Of a DNA stretch of 64,000 nucleotides, positions 54,625 through 63,572 are shown piece after piece. A model generated the notes under the pieces. The model saw only the letters and a program-made list of their open reading frames with translations. It was not told where the DNA came from and made no database searches. Every line of letters starts with the position of its first letter. The first letter of the stretch is position 1. The translations under genes were made by a program, and so were the position numbers. The stretch is from NCBI RefSeq assembly GCF_000763885.1, contig NZ_JRKO01000035.1:1-64000 (forward strand). The letters are read 5' to 3'. This DNA comes from Paracoccus versutus. GTDB lineage: Bacteria; Pseudomonadota; Alphaproteobacteria; Rhodobacterales; Rhodobacteraceae.

Positions 54625-54642
54625 CGGACAGTTTCATGTCAT
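54625..54642 (-). promoter_or_regulatory. Possible PHO box
   Basis: On the minus strand ATGACAT-GAAA-CTGTCCG resembles two PhoB half-sites (CTGTCAT-like, 5 of 7 matches each) at the correct 11-bp period, 67 bases before the phytase-like gene. Weak by sequence, supported mainly by the gene's likely phosphate role. Confidence 0.3.
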
Positions 54643-54689
54643 TCCGGGCATTTGCCGCGCGGATGCGCGAGGCGGCCGCCCGAACAGGG

Positions 54690-54719
54690 AAAAGCCCCGC
54701 TCCGGGGTCGGAGCGGGGC
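54690..54719 (-). terminator. Rho-independent terminator after the agmatinase-family gene
   Basis: On the minus strand GCCCCGCTCC and GGAGCGGGGC form a perfect 10-bp stem with a 6-base loop (54694-54719), followed by TTTT (54690-54693). It lies about 160 bases after the ureohydrolase stop and before the phytase-like promoter. The 160 bases between show no gene. Confidence 0.75.
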
Positions 54720-54877
54720 GGGCCCTGGGTCGGGTCGAACGGTTTGGAAACGCCGGTGATGCAGGAAAAAGGGGTAACAGGGGCTGCGTTGACGATGAAA
54801 TGTGCCGTGGCATCATCGTCGGGCCGGCCGTGTGTGCGCCGGCGCACAGTCGCGCCAGAAAATCGCCGCGCCGGCGT

Positions 54878-55846
54878 TCAGCCGGCCTCGGCCCGGTTCT
54901 CTGCCAGCACGCAAAGCAGTTCGAACAGCACCGTCGCGCCGGTCAGCGCGGTGATGCCGCCGATGTCGAAGGGCGGCGAGACCTCGACCACGTCGGCGCC
55001 GACGATATGCAGCCCGGCCAGGCCGCGCAGCATCGCCTGCGCCTCGCGCGTGGTGAAGCCGCCGATCTCGGGCGTGCCGGTGCCCGGCGCCATCGAGGGG
55101 TCGATGCCGTCGATGTCGAAGGTGACATAGGCCGGCGCATTGGCCATCAGGGCGCGGACCTCGGCCATCACCGCGTCCGGGCCGCGGCGGGCGAATTCCT
55201 CGATGGTGATGATGCGCACGCCCTGGTCCCTGGCCCATTGATGCTCGTCGGGGGCATAGACCGAGCCGCGGATGCCGATCTGCACCATGCGCCGGGGGTC
55301 CAGCACGCCCTCTTCTATGGCGCGGCGAAAGGGCGTGCCGTGGGTATAGGGGTTGTCGCCGAAATAGCGGTCGGCGGTATCGGAATGGGCGTCGAACTGC
55401 ACCAGCCCCAGGGGGCCGCGGGCGGGGTCGGCCTTGCGGATCGCGCGCAGCACCGGCAGCGTGGTCAGGTGGTCGCCGCCGACGCTCAGCGGCAGGGCGC
55501 CCTGGGCGCAGATCCGGGCGATGCCCTCTTCGATCTGGCGCAGCGCCGCGGCGGGGTCGATGGGCTGGACCGCCAGGTCGCCCACATCGGCCACGGCCAG
55601 CCGCTCATAGGGGGCGATGCCGGTCACGGGATGGACGCGGCGGATCAGGCTGGACTGGTTGCGCACCTCGCGCGGGCCGTGGCGGGCGCCGGCGCGGTTG
55701 GTGGTGCCGCCGTCCCAGGGAATGCCCAGCAGCGCGACGTCGAGCCCCTCGGCGCTGGCGACGGCCGGCAGGCGCATGAAGGTCGCATGCCCGGCAAAGC
55801 GCGGGATCAGGGCGGCGTCGACGGGTTCGTGCAGGGGTTTGGGCAT
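54878..55846 (-). CDS. speB: Agmatinase-family ureohydrolase
   Basis: A 322-residue Mn-dependent enzyme that hydrolyses a guanidino compound to urea and an amine. The metal ligands are intact: GGDH (123-126), DAHSD (152-156) and FDIDGIDP (D244, D246). The N-terminal FAGHATFMRLP and GIPWDGGTTNRAGARHGP are typical of agmatinases and also of guanidinobutyrases/guanidinopropionases. No polyamine gene is adjacent, so the exact guanidine substrate is open. Divergent from ndh; the 235-base gap between them shows no clear site. Confidence 0.82.
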   Translation of the reverse strand: MPKPLHEPVDAALIPRFAGHATFMRLPAVASAEGLDVALLGIPWDGGTTNRAGARHGPREVRNQSSLIRRVHPVTGIAPYERLAVADVGDLAVQPIDPAAALRQIEEGIARICAQGALPLSVGGDHLTTLPVLRAIRKADPARGPLGLVQFDAHSDTADRYFGDNPYTHGTPFRRAIEEGVLDPRRMVQIGIRGSVYAPDEHQWARDQGVRIITIEEFARRGPDAVMAEVRALMANAPAYVTFDIDGIDPSMAPGTGTPEIGGFTTREAQAMLRGLAGLHIVGADVVEVSPPFDIGGITALTGATVLFELLCVLAENRAEAG

Positions 55847-56081
55847 GGTGGCTCCGATGGCTGGATGGCGGGGTCGGGCGCATGATGCGGCGGGCCGGCG
55901 GGGTTTGGCAAACTGGATCGCCGCCGGAAGGCCCTTGCCCCCCGCGTCAAGGCTGGTGCAACCTGGGGCCCTGCGACCTAGGGTCGGCAGGTGCTTCGAA
56001 ACGGCCCTTGCCCGTTTGCGCCCACGCGACCCGACGATCCCCAGGCCGGGATCGCGGCCGCGCGTCCTTGGCAGCGGAGTC

Positions 56082-57341
56082 ATGCCCATGAAACACCGGG
56101 TCGTCGTCATTGGTGCCGGCTTTGCCGGGCTGCAGGTGGTGCTGGGGCTGAAGGGCGCGGGTTGCGCCATCACCCTGATCGACCGGCGCAACCATCACCT
56201 GTTCCAGCCGCTGCTCTACCAGGTGGCGACGACGCTGCTGGCGACCTCGGACATCGCCTGGCCGATCCGTGCGCTGATGCGCGAACGAAAGGACGTGACC
56301 ACGCTGCTGGCCGCGGTGGAAGGCATCGACCGGGCCGCGCGCGAGGTCGTCCTGAGGAACGGCGAGCGCGTGCCCTATGACACGCTGGTCGTCGCCACCG
56401 GCGCCCGCCACGCCTATTTCGGCAAGGACCAGTGGGAAGCCGATGCGCCGGGGCTCAAGACGCTGGAGGATGCGACCACGATCCGCCGCCGCCTGCTGCT
56501 GGCCTTCGAGCGCGCCGAGCTGACCGGGGATCCGGCCGAGCGGCAGGCGCTGCTGACCTTTGCCGTGATCGGCGCCGGGCCGACCGGGGTCGAGCTGGTC
56601 GGCATCATCGCCGAGCTGGCGCATCGCATCCTGCCGGCCGAGTTCCGCCGCATCGACACCCGGCAGGCCCGCATCCTGCTGATCGAGGCCGGACCGCGCA
56701 TCCTGCCCGCCTTCAGCGACAGGCTCTCGGCCTATGCGACGCGCGCGCTTAAGCGGCGCGGCGTCGAGGTGATGACGGGCGCACCCGTCACCGAATGCTC
56801 GGACAGCGGGATCGTGCTGGACGGCCGCTTCATCCCGGCCCGCACGGTGATCTGGGCGGCGGGGGTGCAGGCCTCGCGCGCCCATGACTGGCTGGGGGCC
56901 GAGGCGGACCGCGCCGGCCGCGTCGTGGTGACGCCCGAACTGACCCTGCCGGGCGACCCCGCGATCTTCGTCCTGGGCGATACGGCGCATGTCGAAACCG
57001 GCGGCCGCGCGGTGCCGGGTGTCGCCCCGGCGGCCAAGCAGCAGGGCAAGCACGCGGCCCGGACCATCCGCGCAAGGCTCGCGGGCAAGCCGCCGCCGGG
57101 TGCCTTCCGCTATCGCGACATGGGCAACCTGGCGACCATCGGGCGCAACGCGGCGGTGATCGAGTTCGGCCGCTTCAAGATGACCGGCTGGTTCGCCTGG
57201 TGGGTCTGGGGCATCGCCCATATCTATTTCCTGATCGGCACCCGCTCGCGGCTGTTCGTGGCGCTGAGCTGGCTGTGGGCGTTCCTGTCCCGGCAGAACT
57301 CGGCCCGGCTGATCACCCAGCGCGAGGCCGGGCACCGCTAG
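56082..57341 (+). CDS. ndh: Type II NADH dehydrogenase (NDH-2)
   Basis: A 419-residue single-subunit flavoenzyme that passes electrons from NADH to quinone without pumping protons. The FAD motif is GAGFAG (11-16), with HHLFQPLLYQVAT just after. The NADH motif is VIGAGPTGVELVG (about 163-175), and GDTAHV near 300 is the C-terminal FAD contact. A C-terminal amphipathic/hydrophobic segment (WFAWWVWGIAHIYFLIGT) anchors it to the membrane. ATG 56082 follows GCGGAG. It could feed the quinol oxidase encoded at 36-44 kb. Confidence 0.9.
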   Translation: MPMKHRVVVIGAGFAGLQVVLGLKGAGCAITLIDRRNHHLFQPLLYQVATTLLATSDIAWPIRALMRERKDVTTLLAAVEGIDRAAREVVLRNGERVPYDTLVVATGARHAYFGKDQWEADAPGLKTLEDATTIRRRLLLAFERAELTGDPAERQALLTFAVIGAGPTGVELVGIIAELAHRILPAEFRRIDTRQARILLIEAGPRILPAFSDRLSAYATRALKRRGVEVMTGAPVTECSDSGIVLDGRFIPARTVIWAAGVQASRAHDWLGAEADRAGRVVVTPELTLPGDPAIFVLGDTAHVETGGRAVPGVAPAAKQQGKHAARTIRARLAGKPPPGAFRYRDMGNLATIGRNAAVIEFGRFKMTGWFAWWVWGIAHIYFLIGTRSRLFVALSWLWAFLSRQNSARLITQREAGHR

Positions 57342-57351
57342 GCGCGGCCCC

Positions 57352-57808
57352 TCAGGTCAGGGGCAGGATCGTCATGCCCGCCGTGGCCGCGGTGGCCAGG
57401 ACGGCGGGGATGTCGGGCTCGTTCGGGGTCGGCAGGCCGTTGAAATCCTCGGGCAGCGCCTGGCCGATGCCGGTGAAGAACTGCTGGTGCATCCGGCCCG
57501 GCGCGTTCAGGATCAGCATCCGCGCCGGCGCCTCGCCCACCGCCTTGAAGGCGTGGACGGCGCCGTCCGGGATCGGGACGAAATCGCCGGGACCGGCCAG
57601 TCGCTCCTGCCGGTCGATCATGAAGCCCACCTGCCCCTCGAGGACGAAGAAGGCCTCGGTCTCGCCGGCATGATGGTTGGGCGGCGCGCCGGCGCCGACC
57701 GGAACCACGCATTCAACAAAGGCAATAGCGGTCCTGCACCTCGTCCGGGAAGGCGTGGAAGGTCATGAAGATGTTCAGGACATTGTATTTCCGGGGCCTG
57801 CTGGTCAT
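57352..57808 (-). pseudogene. Cupin-domain gene broken by a single-base frameshift
   Basis: From ATG 57808 (preceded by AGGACGAG) the protein reads MTSRPRKYNVLNIFMTFHAF and on to DRYCLC before a stop. The cupin text continues in another frame as VECVVPVGAGAPPNHHAGET and on to the end at 57352. Removing one T from the TTT at 57718-57720 (minus strand) joins them as DRYCLVECVVPVG without gap. So the gene carries a one-base insertion, or the sequence has an error there. Cupin motifs NHHAGETEAFFVLEG and PIPDGAVHAF are intact. A GTG at 57708 could start a truncated protein but has no ribosome-binding site. Divergent from the TetR gene. Confidence 0.65.
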
Positions 57809-57859
57809 GGCACTCGTCCTGTTGAGTCGCATCTGCCATGATGATGCTCTGATCCCGTG

Positions 57860-57877
57860 ATAAGACAATAGTCTCAT
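57860..57877. promoter_or_regulatory. Operator-like palindrome between cupin and TetR genes
   Basis: ATAAGAC-AATA-GTCTCAT is an 18-bp imperfect palindrome (AT-pur-AGAC arms), 12 bases upstream of the TetR start and 51 bases upstream of the divergent cupin start. This is the expected place for autorepression and cupin control by the TetR protein. Confidence 0.55.
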
Positions 57878-57889
57878 GAAGGGCAAGCC

Positions 57890-58564
57890 ATGCTGGCAGG
57901 CAAGGGCCGGACGGCACAAAAGCAGCGCACGCGGCGCGCGATCCTCGAAGGAGCGCGGGAACTGATGCGCCAGGGCAAGCCGGTGACGGTGGCGGCCGCC
58001 GCCGGGCTTCACGGCATATCCAGGGCGACGGCCTATCGCTATTTTTCCGACCCCGCGATGCTGGTGGCCGAGGCGGGGCTGGACATCGCGGTAAAGCCCT
58101 ATGAGGAAATCGTGGCCGGCGCGGCCGACCTGCGCCAGAGGCTCAGGGCGATCAGCCTGTATATCTTCGACCTCTCGACCAGCCACGAGGCGCGGTTCCG
58201 GCAATTCGTCGCCATGACGCTGGCCGCATGGTCGCCCGAGGATGCGGCGGGGCCGCAGATGCGCGGCGCCCGCCGCGTGGGGCTGTATGAACGGGCCTTG
58301 CAGGAGGATGGCGGCGGGCTGGCGGCGGCGCGGCGGCAGGCGCTGGTCCGCGCGCTGTCGACGGCGACAGGCACCGAGGCGATGATCGCGCTTTACGACA
58401 TCGTCGGCGCCGATCCCGCCGCCGCGCGCGCCACGGTGGCCGAGATCGCGGATGCGATCCTGGACCGCTATCTCGGGCCGGCCCGGACGGGGCGCGACGG
58501 GATGGGCCGCGACGATCCCCAGGGCGGCCGCGCGGAAGCCGGTTGCGACCGGGCCGAAAGCTGA
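57890..58564 (+). CDS. TetR-family regulator
   Basis: A 224-residue regulator. The helix-turn-helix lies at about 32-55 (VTVAAAAGLHGISRATAYRYF); the ligand domain follows without a recognised subfamily. It has an unusually Gly/Asp/Arg-rich C-terminal tail (about 196-224). It is divergent from the broken cupin gene and 67 bases upstream of fumarylacetoacetase, so it may control either. Confidence 0.82.
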   Translation: MLAGKGRTAQKQRTRRAILEGARELMRQGKPVTVAAAAGLHGISRATAYRYFSDPAMLVAEAGLDIAVKPYEEIVAGAADLRQRLRAISLYIFDLSTSHEARFRQFVAMTLAAWSPEDAAGPQMRGARRVGLYERALQEDGGGLAAARRQALVRALSTATGTEAMIALYDIVGADPAAARATVAEIADAILDRYLGPARTGRDGMGRDDPQGGRAEAGCDRAES

Positions 58565-58631
58565 TAGCAATGATGCAGGCCGTGCCACCGGGACCGGGGG
58601 CGAAGGCGGCCGGGACGGCAGGAGGTGGAGG

Positions 58632-59849
58632 ATGCCTGCGGCGGACAGGCCGTTGCGCAGCCGGGTGGCGGCGGCGAATGGCGCGGGATGCGACTTTCCC
58701 ATCCAGAACCTGCCCTACGGCGTGTTTTCCACCCAGGGCAGCGCGCCGCGCTGCGGCGTGGCCATCGGCGACATGATCCTGGACCTGGCCGCATGCGAGG
58801 CGCGCGGGCTGCTGGATGCAGGCGGCACGTTCTCGCAACCGCGGCTGAACGGGTTCATGGCCTTGGGGCGGGGGCAATGGGACGCGGTGCGCGCCCGGCT
58901 GACCGTGCTGCTGGCCGAGGGGGCCGAGGGCGACCTGCCGCTGGTCGCCATGTCTGATGCGCAGATGCACCTGCCGATCCGGGTCTCCGAGTTCACCGAT
59001 TTCTACGCCTCGCGCCACCATGCCTTCAACGTCGGCGCGCTGTTCCGCGGACCCGAGAACGCCCTGCCGCCGCAATGGACGCATATGCCCATCGGCTATA
59101 ACGGCCGGGCGTCCTCGGTCGTGGTCTCGGGCACGCCGATCCGGCGGCCGATGGGCCAGGTCCGGGGCGAGAACGGTCCCGAATGGACGCCCTGCCGCCG
59201 GCTGGACCTGGAGCTTGAGCTGGGCGCCATCGTCGGCGCGGACAGCGAGATGGGCCAGCGGATCGGTGTCGAGGATGCCGAGCGGATGATCTTCGGCTAT
59301 GTGCTGCTCAACGACTGGTCGGCGCGCGACATCCAGGCCTGGGAATACCAGCCGCTGGGCCCGTTCCAGTCCAAGGCGCTTGGCACCACCATCGGTGCCT
59401 GGATCGTGCCGCAGGCGGCGCTGGAGCCGTTCCGCTGCGCCGGCGCGCCGCGGGAGAACCCGCTGCTGCCCTATCTGCAGGAAAAGCGGTCGGGGCTTTA
59501 CGACCTGGAGATCGGCTGGACCATGAACGGGCAGGTCATGGCGCGGACGAATTACAACGTCATGTATTACTCCAGCGCGCAGCAGCTGGCGCATCACACC
59601 AGTTCCGGTTGCCCGATGCGGGTCGGCGACCTGCTGGGCTCGGGCACGATTTCGGGGCCGGGCCGCGACCAGGCCGGCGCGCTGCTGGAAATGACCGAGG
59701 GTGGCCAGGTGCCGGTGACGGTCAATGGCGCACCGCGCCGCTTCATCGAGGATGGCGACGAGATCGGGCTTTTCGCCCATGCGCAGGGCGCGGGCTATCG
59801 CATCGGCTTCGGCCCCTGCACCGGCCGCATCCTGCCGGCCCGGCCATGA
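58632..59849 (+). CDS. fahA: Fumarylacetoacetase
   Basis: A 405-residue cytoplasmic hydrolase that splits 4-fumarylacetoacetate to fumarate and acetoacetate, the last step of tyrosine/homogentisate breakdown. It has the N-terminal SH3-like domain (FPIQNLPYGVFS, GVAIGDMILDL) and the catalytic core with FTDFYASRHHAFNVGALFRG (metal Asp and catalytic His), LDLELELGAIVG and LLNDWSARDIQAWEYQPLGP. The start at 58632 has GGAGGTGGAGG upstream. Homogentisate dioxygenase and maleylacetoacetate isomerase genes are not adjacent, which is unusual. Identity is strong. Confidence 0.92.
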   Translation: MPAADRPLRSRVAAANGAGCDFPIQNLPYGVFSTQGSAPRCGVAIGDMILDLAACEARGLLDAGGTFSQPRLNGFMALGRGQWDAVRARLTVLLAEGAEGDLPLVAMSDAQMHLPIRVSEFTDFYASRHHAFNVGALFRGPENALPPQWTHMPIGYNGRASSVVVSGTPIRRPMGQVRGENGPEWTPCRRLDLELELGAIVGADSEMGQRIGVEDAERMIFGYVLLNDWSARDIQAWEYQPLGPFQSKALGTTIGAWIVPQAALEPFRCAGAPRENPLLPYLQEKRSGLYDLEIGWTMNGQVMARTNYNVMYYSSAQQLAHHTSSGCPMRVGDLLGSGTISGPGRDQAGALLEMTEGGQVPVTVNGAPRRFIEDGDEIGLFAHAQGAGYRIGFGPCTGRILPARP

Positions 59850-59944
59850 ACGCGGTCCTGAACGCGGCCCCGGCGGCGGCGGATGCCGTGCCGCCGGCCA
59901 TGCTGCGGCATCGGCGCGCGGCCGAAACCCGCCCGGCCCGTTGA
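59846..59944 (+). CDS. Possible 32-residue ORF or gene remnant after fahA
   Basis: An ATG in an ATGA overlap with the fahA stop opens a 32-codon frame beginning MNAVLNAAPAAADAVPPAML. The overlap style matches real genes here, but the product is tiny and featureless. It may be the decayed start of a third pathway gene (homogentisate or maleylacetoacetate enzyme) or chance. The rest of the gap to 60026 holds nothing recognisable. Confidence 0.2.
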   Translation: MNAVLNAAPAAADAVPPAMLRHRRAAETRPAR

Positions 59945-60026
59945 TCGGCGCCGCGCGGTCGGGCAACATCGGCCAGGCGCGGGCTGACCGATCAGGCGCC
60001 CATCCGGCCGCCGGCAGGGAGAAGAC

Positions 60027-61856
60027 ATGGAGAAGAGGACCGAGTTCCACATCTGGTATTGGATCCTGGCTTTCCTGGCCGTGATCCTGCTCCAGGATCT
60101 GCTGTCGGGCGCGCGCGACGTCGCACCGATCAGCTACAGCCAGTTCGAGGATTACCTGGAGCAGGGCCGCATCTCCTCGGTGGCGGTGGGCGGCGACCGC
60201 ATCACCGGCAATTTCAACAGCCCGGTCGACGGCCGCAACCAGTTCGTCACCACCCTGGTCGATCCGGCCGTCCTGGAACGCATCGACCAGGCCGGGGTCG
60301 AGATCAGCGGCGTGCCGCAGAACACCTGGCTCGGCGCGCTGCTGTCCTGGGTGGTGCCGGTGGTGCTGTTCCTGGCGCTGTGGATGTTCGTCTTTCGCAA
60401 GTTCGCCGAGCGCCAGGGCCTGGGCGGCTTCATGCAGGTCGGCAAGAGCCGGGCCAAGGTCTATATGGAGAAAGAGACCGGCGTGACCTTTGCCGATGTC
60501 GCCGGCGTGGACGAGGCCAAGGCCGAGCTGGAGGAGATCATCGCCTTCCTGCGCGACCCCGAGGGCTACGGCCGCCTGGGCGCGCGGGTGCCCAAGGGGG
60601 TGCTGCTGGTCGGCCCGCCCGGCACCGGCAAGACGCTTCTGGCGCGGGCCGTGGCGGGCGAGGCGGGCGTGACCTTCCTGTCGATCTCGGGCTCGGAATT
60701 CGTCGAGCTGTTCGTCGGCGTAGGCGCCGCGCGGGTGCGCGACCTGTTCGAGCAGGCCCGCAAGAGCGCCCCTGCGATCATCTTCATCGACGAACTCGAC
60801 GCGCTTGGCCGCGCCCGCAACTCGGGCCAGTTCACCGGCGGCAACGACGAGCGCGAGCAGACGCTGAACCAGCTGCTGTCCGAGCTGGACGGCTTCGACC
60901 CCTCGTCCGGCGTCGTGCTGCTGGCCGCGACCAACCGGCCCGAGATCCTCGACCCCGCGCTGCTGCGCGCCGGCCGCTTCGACCGGCAGGTGCTGGTGGA
61001 CAAGCCCGACCGCAAGGGCCGCATCGACATCCTCAAGGTGCATATGAAAAAGGTGCGGCTGGCCCCGGATGTCGAGGTCGGGCAGGTGGCGGCGCTGACG
61101 CCGGGCTTTTCCGGCGCCGACCTGGCCAACCTGGTGAACGAGGCGGCGCTGCTGGCCACCCGGCGCAGCGCCGATTCCGTGGCCATGGCCGATTTCAACC
61201 ACGCGGTCGAGCGCATCGTCGCCGGGCTGGAAAAGCGCAACCGCCTGCTGAACCCGCGCGAGCGCGAGATCGTCGCCTGCCACGAGATGGGCCATGCGCT
61301 GGTCGCCATGGCGCTGCCCGGCGTCGACGTGGTCCACAAGGTCTCGATCATCCCGCGCGGCATCGGCGCGCTCGGCTATACCATCCAGCGCCCGACCGAG
61401 GACCGCTTCCTGATGACCCGCGCCGAGCTGGAGGACAAGATCGCCGTCCTCCTGGGCGGGCGGGCGGCGGAAAGCGTGGTTTTCGGCCATCTCTCGACCG
61501 GCGCGGCCGACGATCTGGTCAAGGCGACCGACATCGCCCGCGCCATGGTCACGCGCTACGGCATGGACGATGAGCTGGGCCATGTCAGCTATGACAGCGA
61601 CCGCCCCGGCTTTCTGGGCACGAACGAGCAGGGCTCGTGGCTGAGCCGGCGCTATTCCGAGGCCACGGCGCAGCGGATCGACGCGGCGGTGAAGCAGATC
61701 ACCGACAGGATCTTTGCCCGCACCGTGGCGCTGCTCGAGGCCAATCGCGACCTTCTGGACCAATCCGCCCGCGAATTGCTGGAGCGCGAGACGCTGGAGG
61801 ATGCCGAGCTGCGCGCCTTTGCGGCAAGGGTGCGGCCGGCGGCCGCGGCCGCCTGA
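60027..61856 (+). CDS. ftsH: ATP-dependent zinc metalloprotease FtsH (paralogue)
   Basis: A 609-residue membrane AAA+ protease. Two spans (about 10-27 and 102-122) flank a small periplasmic domain. Walker A is GPPGTGKT (196-203), Walker [12 protein letters not shown], the SRH ends in [11 protein letters not shown], and the zinc site is HEMGH (419-423) with a distant acidic ligand. It degrades membrane and regulatory proteins as a hexamer. It is slightly shorter than housekeeping FtsH and not beside tilS or folP, so it is probably a second copy. GGCAGGGAGAAG precedes the start. Confidence 0.9.
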   Translation: MEKRTEFHIWYWILAFLAVILLQDLLSGARDVAPISYSQFEDYLEQGRISSVAVGGDRITGNFNSPVDGRNQFVTTLVDPAVLERIDQAGVEISGVPQNTWLGALLSWVVPVVLFLALWMFVFRKFAERQGLGGFMQVGKSRAKVYMEKETGVTFADVAGVDEAKAELEEIIAFLRDPEGYGRLGARVPKGVLLVGPPGTGKTLLARAVAGEAGVTFLSISGSEFVELFVGVGAARVRDLFEQARKSAPAIIFIDELDALGRARNSGQFTGGNDEREQTLNQLLSELDGFDPSSGVVLLAATNRPEILDPALLRAGRFDRQVLVDKPDRKGRIDILKVHMKKVRLAPDVEVGQVAALTPGFSGADLANLVNEAALLATRRSADSVAMADFNHAVERIVAGLEKRNRLLNPREREIVACHEMGHALVAMALPGVDVVHKVSIIPRGIGALGYTIQRPTEDRFLMTRAELEDKIAVLLGGRAAESVVFGHLSTGAADDLVKATDIARAMVTRYGMDDELGHVSYDSDRPGFLGTNEQGSWLSRRYSEATAQRIDAAVKQITDRIFARTVALLEANRDLLDQSARELLERETLEDAELRAFAARVRPAAAAA

Positions 61857-61871
61857 GCCCCGCCGGGTCGG

Positions 61872-63371
61872 TCAGGCCAGCAGGGCCGCCATCCCGCGCA
61901 CCCGCGCCAGGGCCGCGGCATTCAGCGTCCGGGCGGCCTCGTCGGTCTCGGCCTCGGTGTAAAGCCGCAGCTCCGGGGCGTTGCCGGACGGGCGCAGGTG
62001 GATGATCGCGCCGTCCGCGAAGGTCATGCGCAGCCCGTCGGTCTGGTCGATCCGCCGCAGCCCGCCGGCCAGCGGGCCGAATTGCGCCTCGATCCGGGCG
62101 CGGCTGTCCGCCTCGCTGCCCGCGGTCAGCCAGGCCAGGATCGCCTGGGAATCCTGGGTCGGGAAATCCTGCAGCCGGTCGCTGAAGGTCACGCGCCGCG
62201 GCAGGCCGGCGCAAAGCTCGGCCAGCGGCCGCGCCCTGGCCGCCGCCAGCACCGCAACCACCGGCAGCACCGCGTCGCGCGTCGGCAGCGCCGCCAGCCG
62301 GCGCCCGTCCCGCGCGACCTCGCTGCCCAGCAGGAAGCCGCCGTTCGCCTCGTAGCCGCAGACGGGGCCCAGGGTCTCGCACGCCGCCTCGTCCATCGCG
62401 GCGATGACATGGGGCGAGCCGATGCGGGTGCGGATGGTGCGGGCGAATGCGCCGCTCAGTTCCAGCGCGGTGTTGCTGCTGACCGGGGTGACGACGCATT
62501 CGGCGCCCAGTTCGCGGGCGCAGATCAGGCCCAGCAGGTCGCCGCGCAGCCATTCGCCGCGATGATCGGCCAGAAGCGGGCGGTCGGAATCGCCGTCGGT
62601 CGAGACGATGGCGTCCAGCCGGTGCCGCGCCGCCCAGTCCCGCGCCAGGGCGACGTCCTCGGGCCGCAGCGCCTCGGTATCGACCGGGATGAAACGATCC
62701 GAGCGGCCCAGCGGCAGAACCTCGGCCCCCAGCGCGCGCAGGATGCGGGCGATAAGGTCGCGGCCGACGGCGGAATGCTGGTAAAGCCCCAGCCTCAGCC
62801 CGGAAAGCGCATCGCGGCCGAAGAAATCCACATAGCGGGCCAGATAGCCCTCTTCGATGTCCACGGGCTGGGGCAGGGGCGCCGCCTCGGCCAGCATGCC
62901 GTCGGCGCCGAAGCGCCCGGCGTCCGGCGCCAGCACCTGCCGGGCGATGCCGGCCTCGTCTGGCTTCAGGATCTCGCCGGCGGGGCGGTGGAACTTGATG
63001 CCGTTGCGGTCGTCGGGAATATGGCTGCCCGTGACCATCAGCGAGGGGATGGCCCGGCCAAAGGCGTAATGCGCCAGCGCCGGCGTCGGCACATGGCCGC
63101 AAAACAGCGGCCGCCCGCCCGCGTCGCGGATCGCCTGGGCGCAGGCCCGCAGGATGCGCGGGGTCGAGGGGCGCAGGTCGCCCGCCAGCGCCACCTCGGT
63201 TCCGGGGGCGAACGCGCCGATCTCGCGCAGGTATTGCAGGAAGCCCAGGACGCAGCCATGGGCCACGCGGTCGGTCAGCGCGCTGGCCAATCCGCGCGCG
63301 CCGCTGGTGCCGAAGGCGACGCCGCTTTGCGCCATCAAGGCGCGGACGGTGAAGGGGCCTGTCTCGGTCAT
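61872..63371 (-). CDS. Phosphohexomutase (phosphomannomutase/phosphoglucomutase)
   Basis: A 499-residue four-domain mutase that interconverts hexose-1- and hexose-6-phosphates. N-terminal FGTSGARG (20-27), active-site serine S116 in TGSHIPDDRNGIKF (114-127), metal loop STDGDSDRP (about 269-277), sugar-binding CGYEANGGF and the phosphate-binding LRPSGNAPELRLYTEA near the C-terminus are all present. Role in exopolysaccharide, LPS or glycogen precursor supply. Convergent with ftsH. The 200-base gap upstream to 63573 shows no gene. Confidence 0.88.
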   Translation of the reverse strand: MTETGPFTVRALMAQSGVAFGTSGARGLASALTDRVAHGCVLGFLQYLREIGAFAPGTEVALAGDLRPSTPRILRACAQAIRDAGGRPLFCGHVPTPALAHYAFGRAIPSLMVTGSHIPDDRNGIKFHRPAGEILKPDEAGIARQVLAPDAGRFGADGMLAEAAPLPQPVDIEEGYLARYVDFFGRDALSGLRLGLYQHSAVGRDLIARILRALGAEVLPLGRSDRFIPVDTEALRPEDVALARDWAARHRLDAIVSTDGDSDRPLLADHRGEWLRGDLLGLICARELGAECVVTPVSSNTALELSGAFARTIRTRIGSPHVIAAMDEAACETLGPVCGYEANGGFLLGSEVARDGRRLAALPTRDAVLPVVAVLAAARARPLAELCAGLPRRVTFSDRLQDFPTQDSQAILAWLTAGSEADSRARIEAQFGPLAGGLRRIDQTDGLRMTFADGAIIHLRPSGNAPELRLYTEAETDEAARTLNAAALARVRGMAALLA

Positions 63372-63572
63372 GCTCGAAGCTCGCTCTTTGGAAAGCCGAT
63401 CATGCAGGCGAGCCGGGCGGTTCGTCCAGAGCCGCCGTGCCGGGTCTTGCGTCTTCACCGTTCTCCAAATACTCCAGATCCGGTGCCGGGATGCGCCATG
63501 GCTGGCCAAGGGGCCAATGCGCCGCCGCTTGCGGCGCTGGCAAGCCGCTGAAAGCGGTGGCAGAATGCGGCG

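Noticed and set aside
58152..61763. A 1203-codon open frame on the minus strand, antisense to fahA and ftsH
   Set aside because: Low-complexity Arg/Gly/His/Gln-rich text with no domain; it is the shadow of two clear genes in a G+C-rich sequence.
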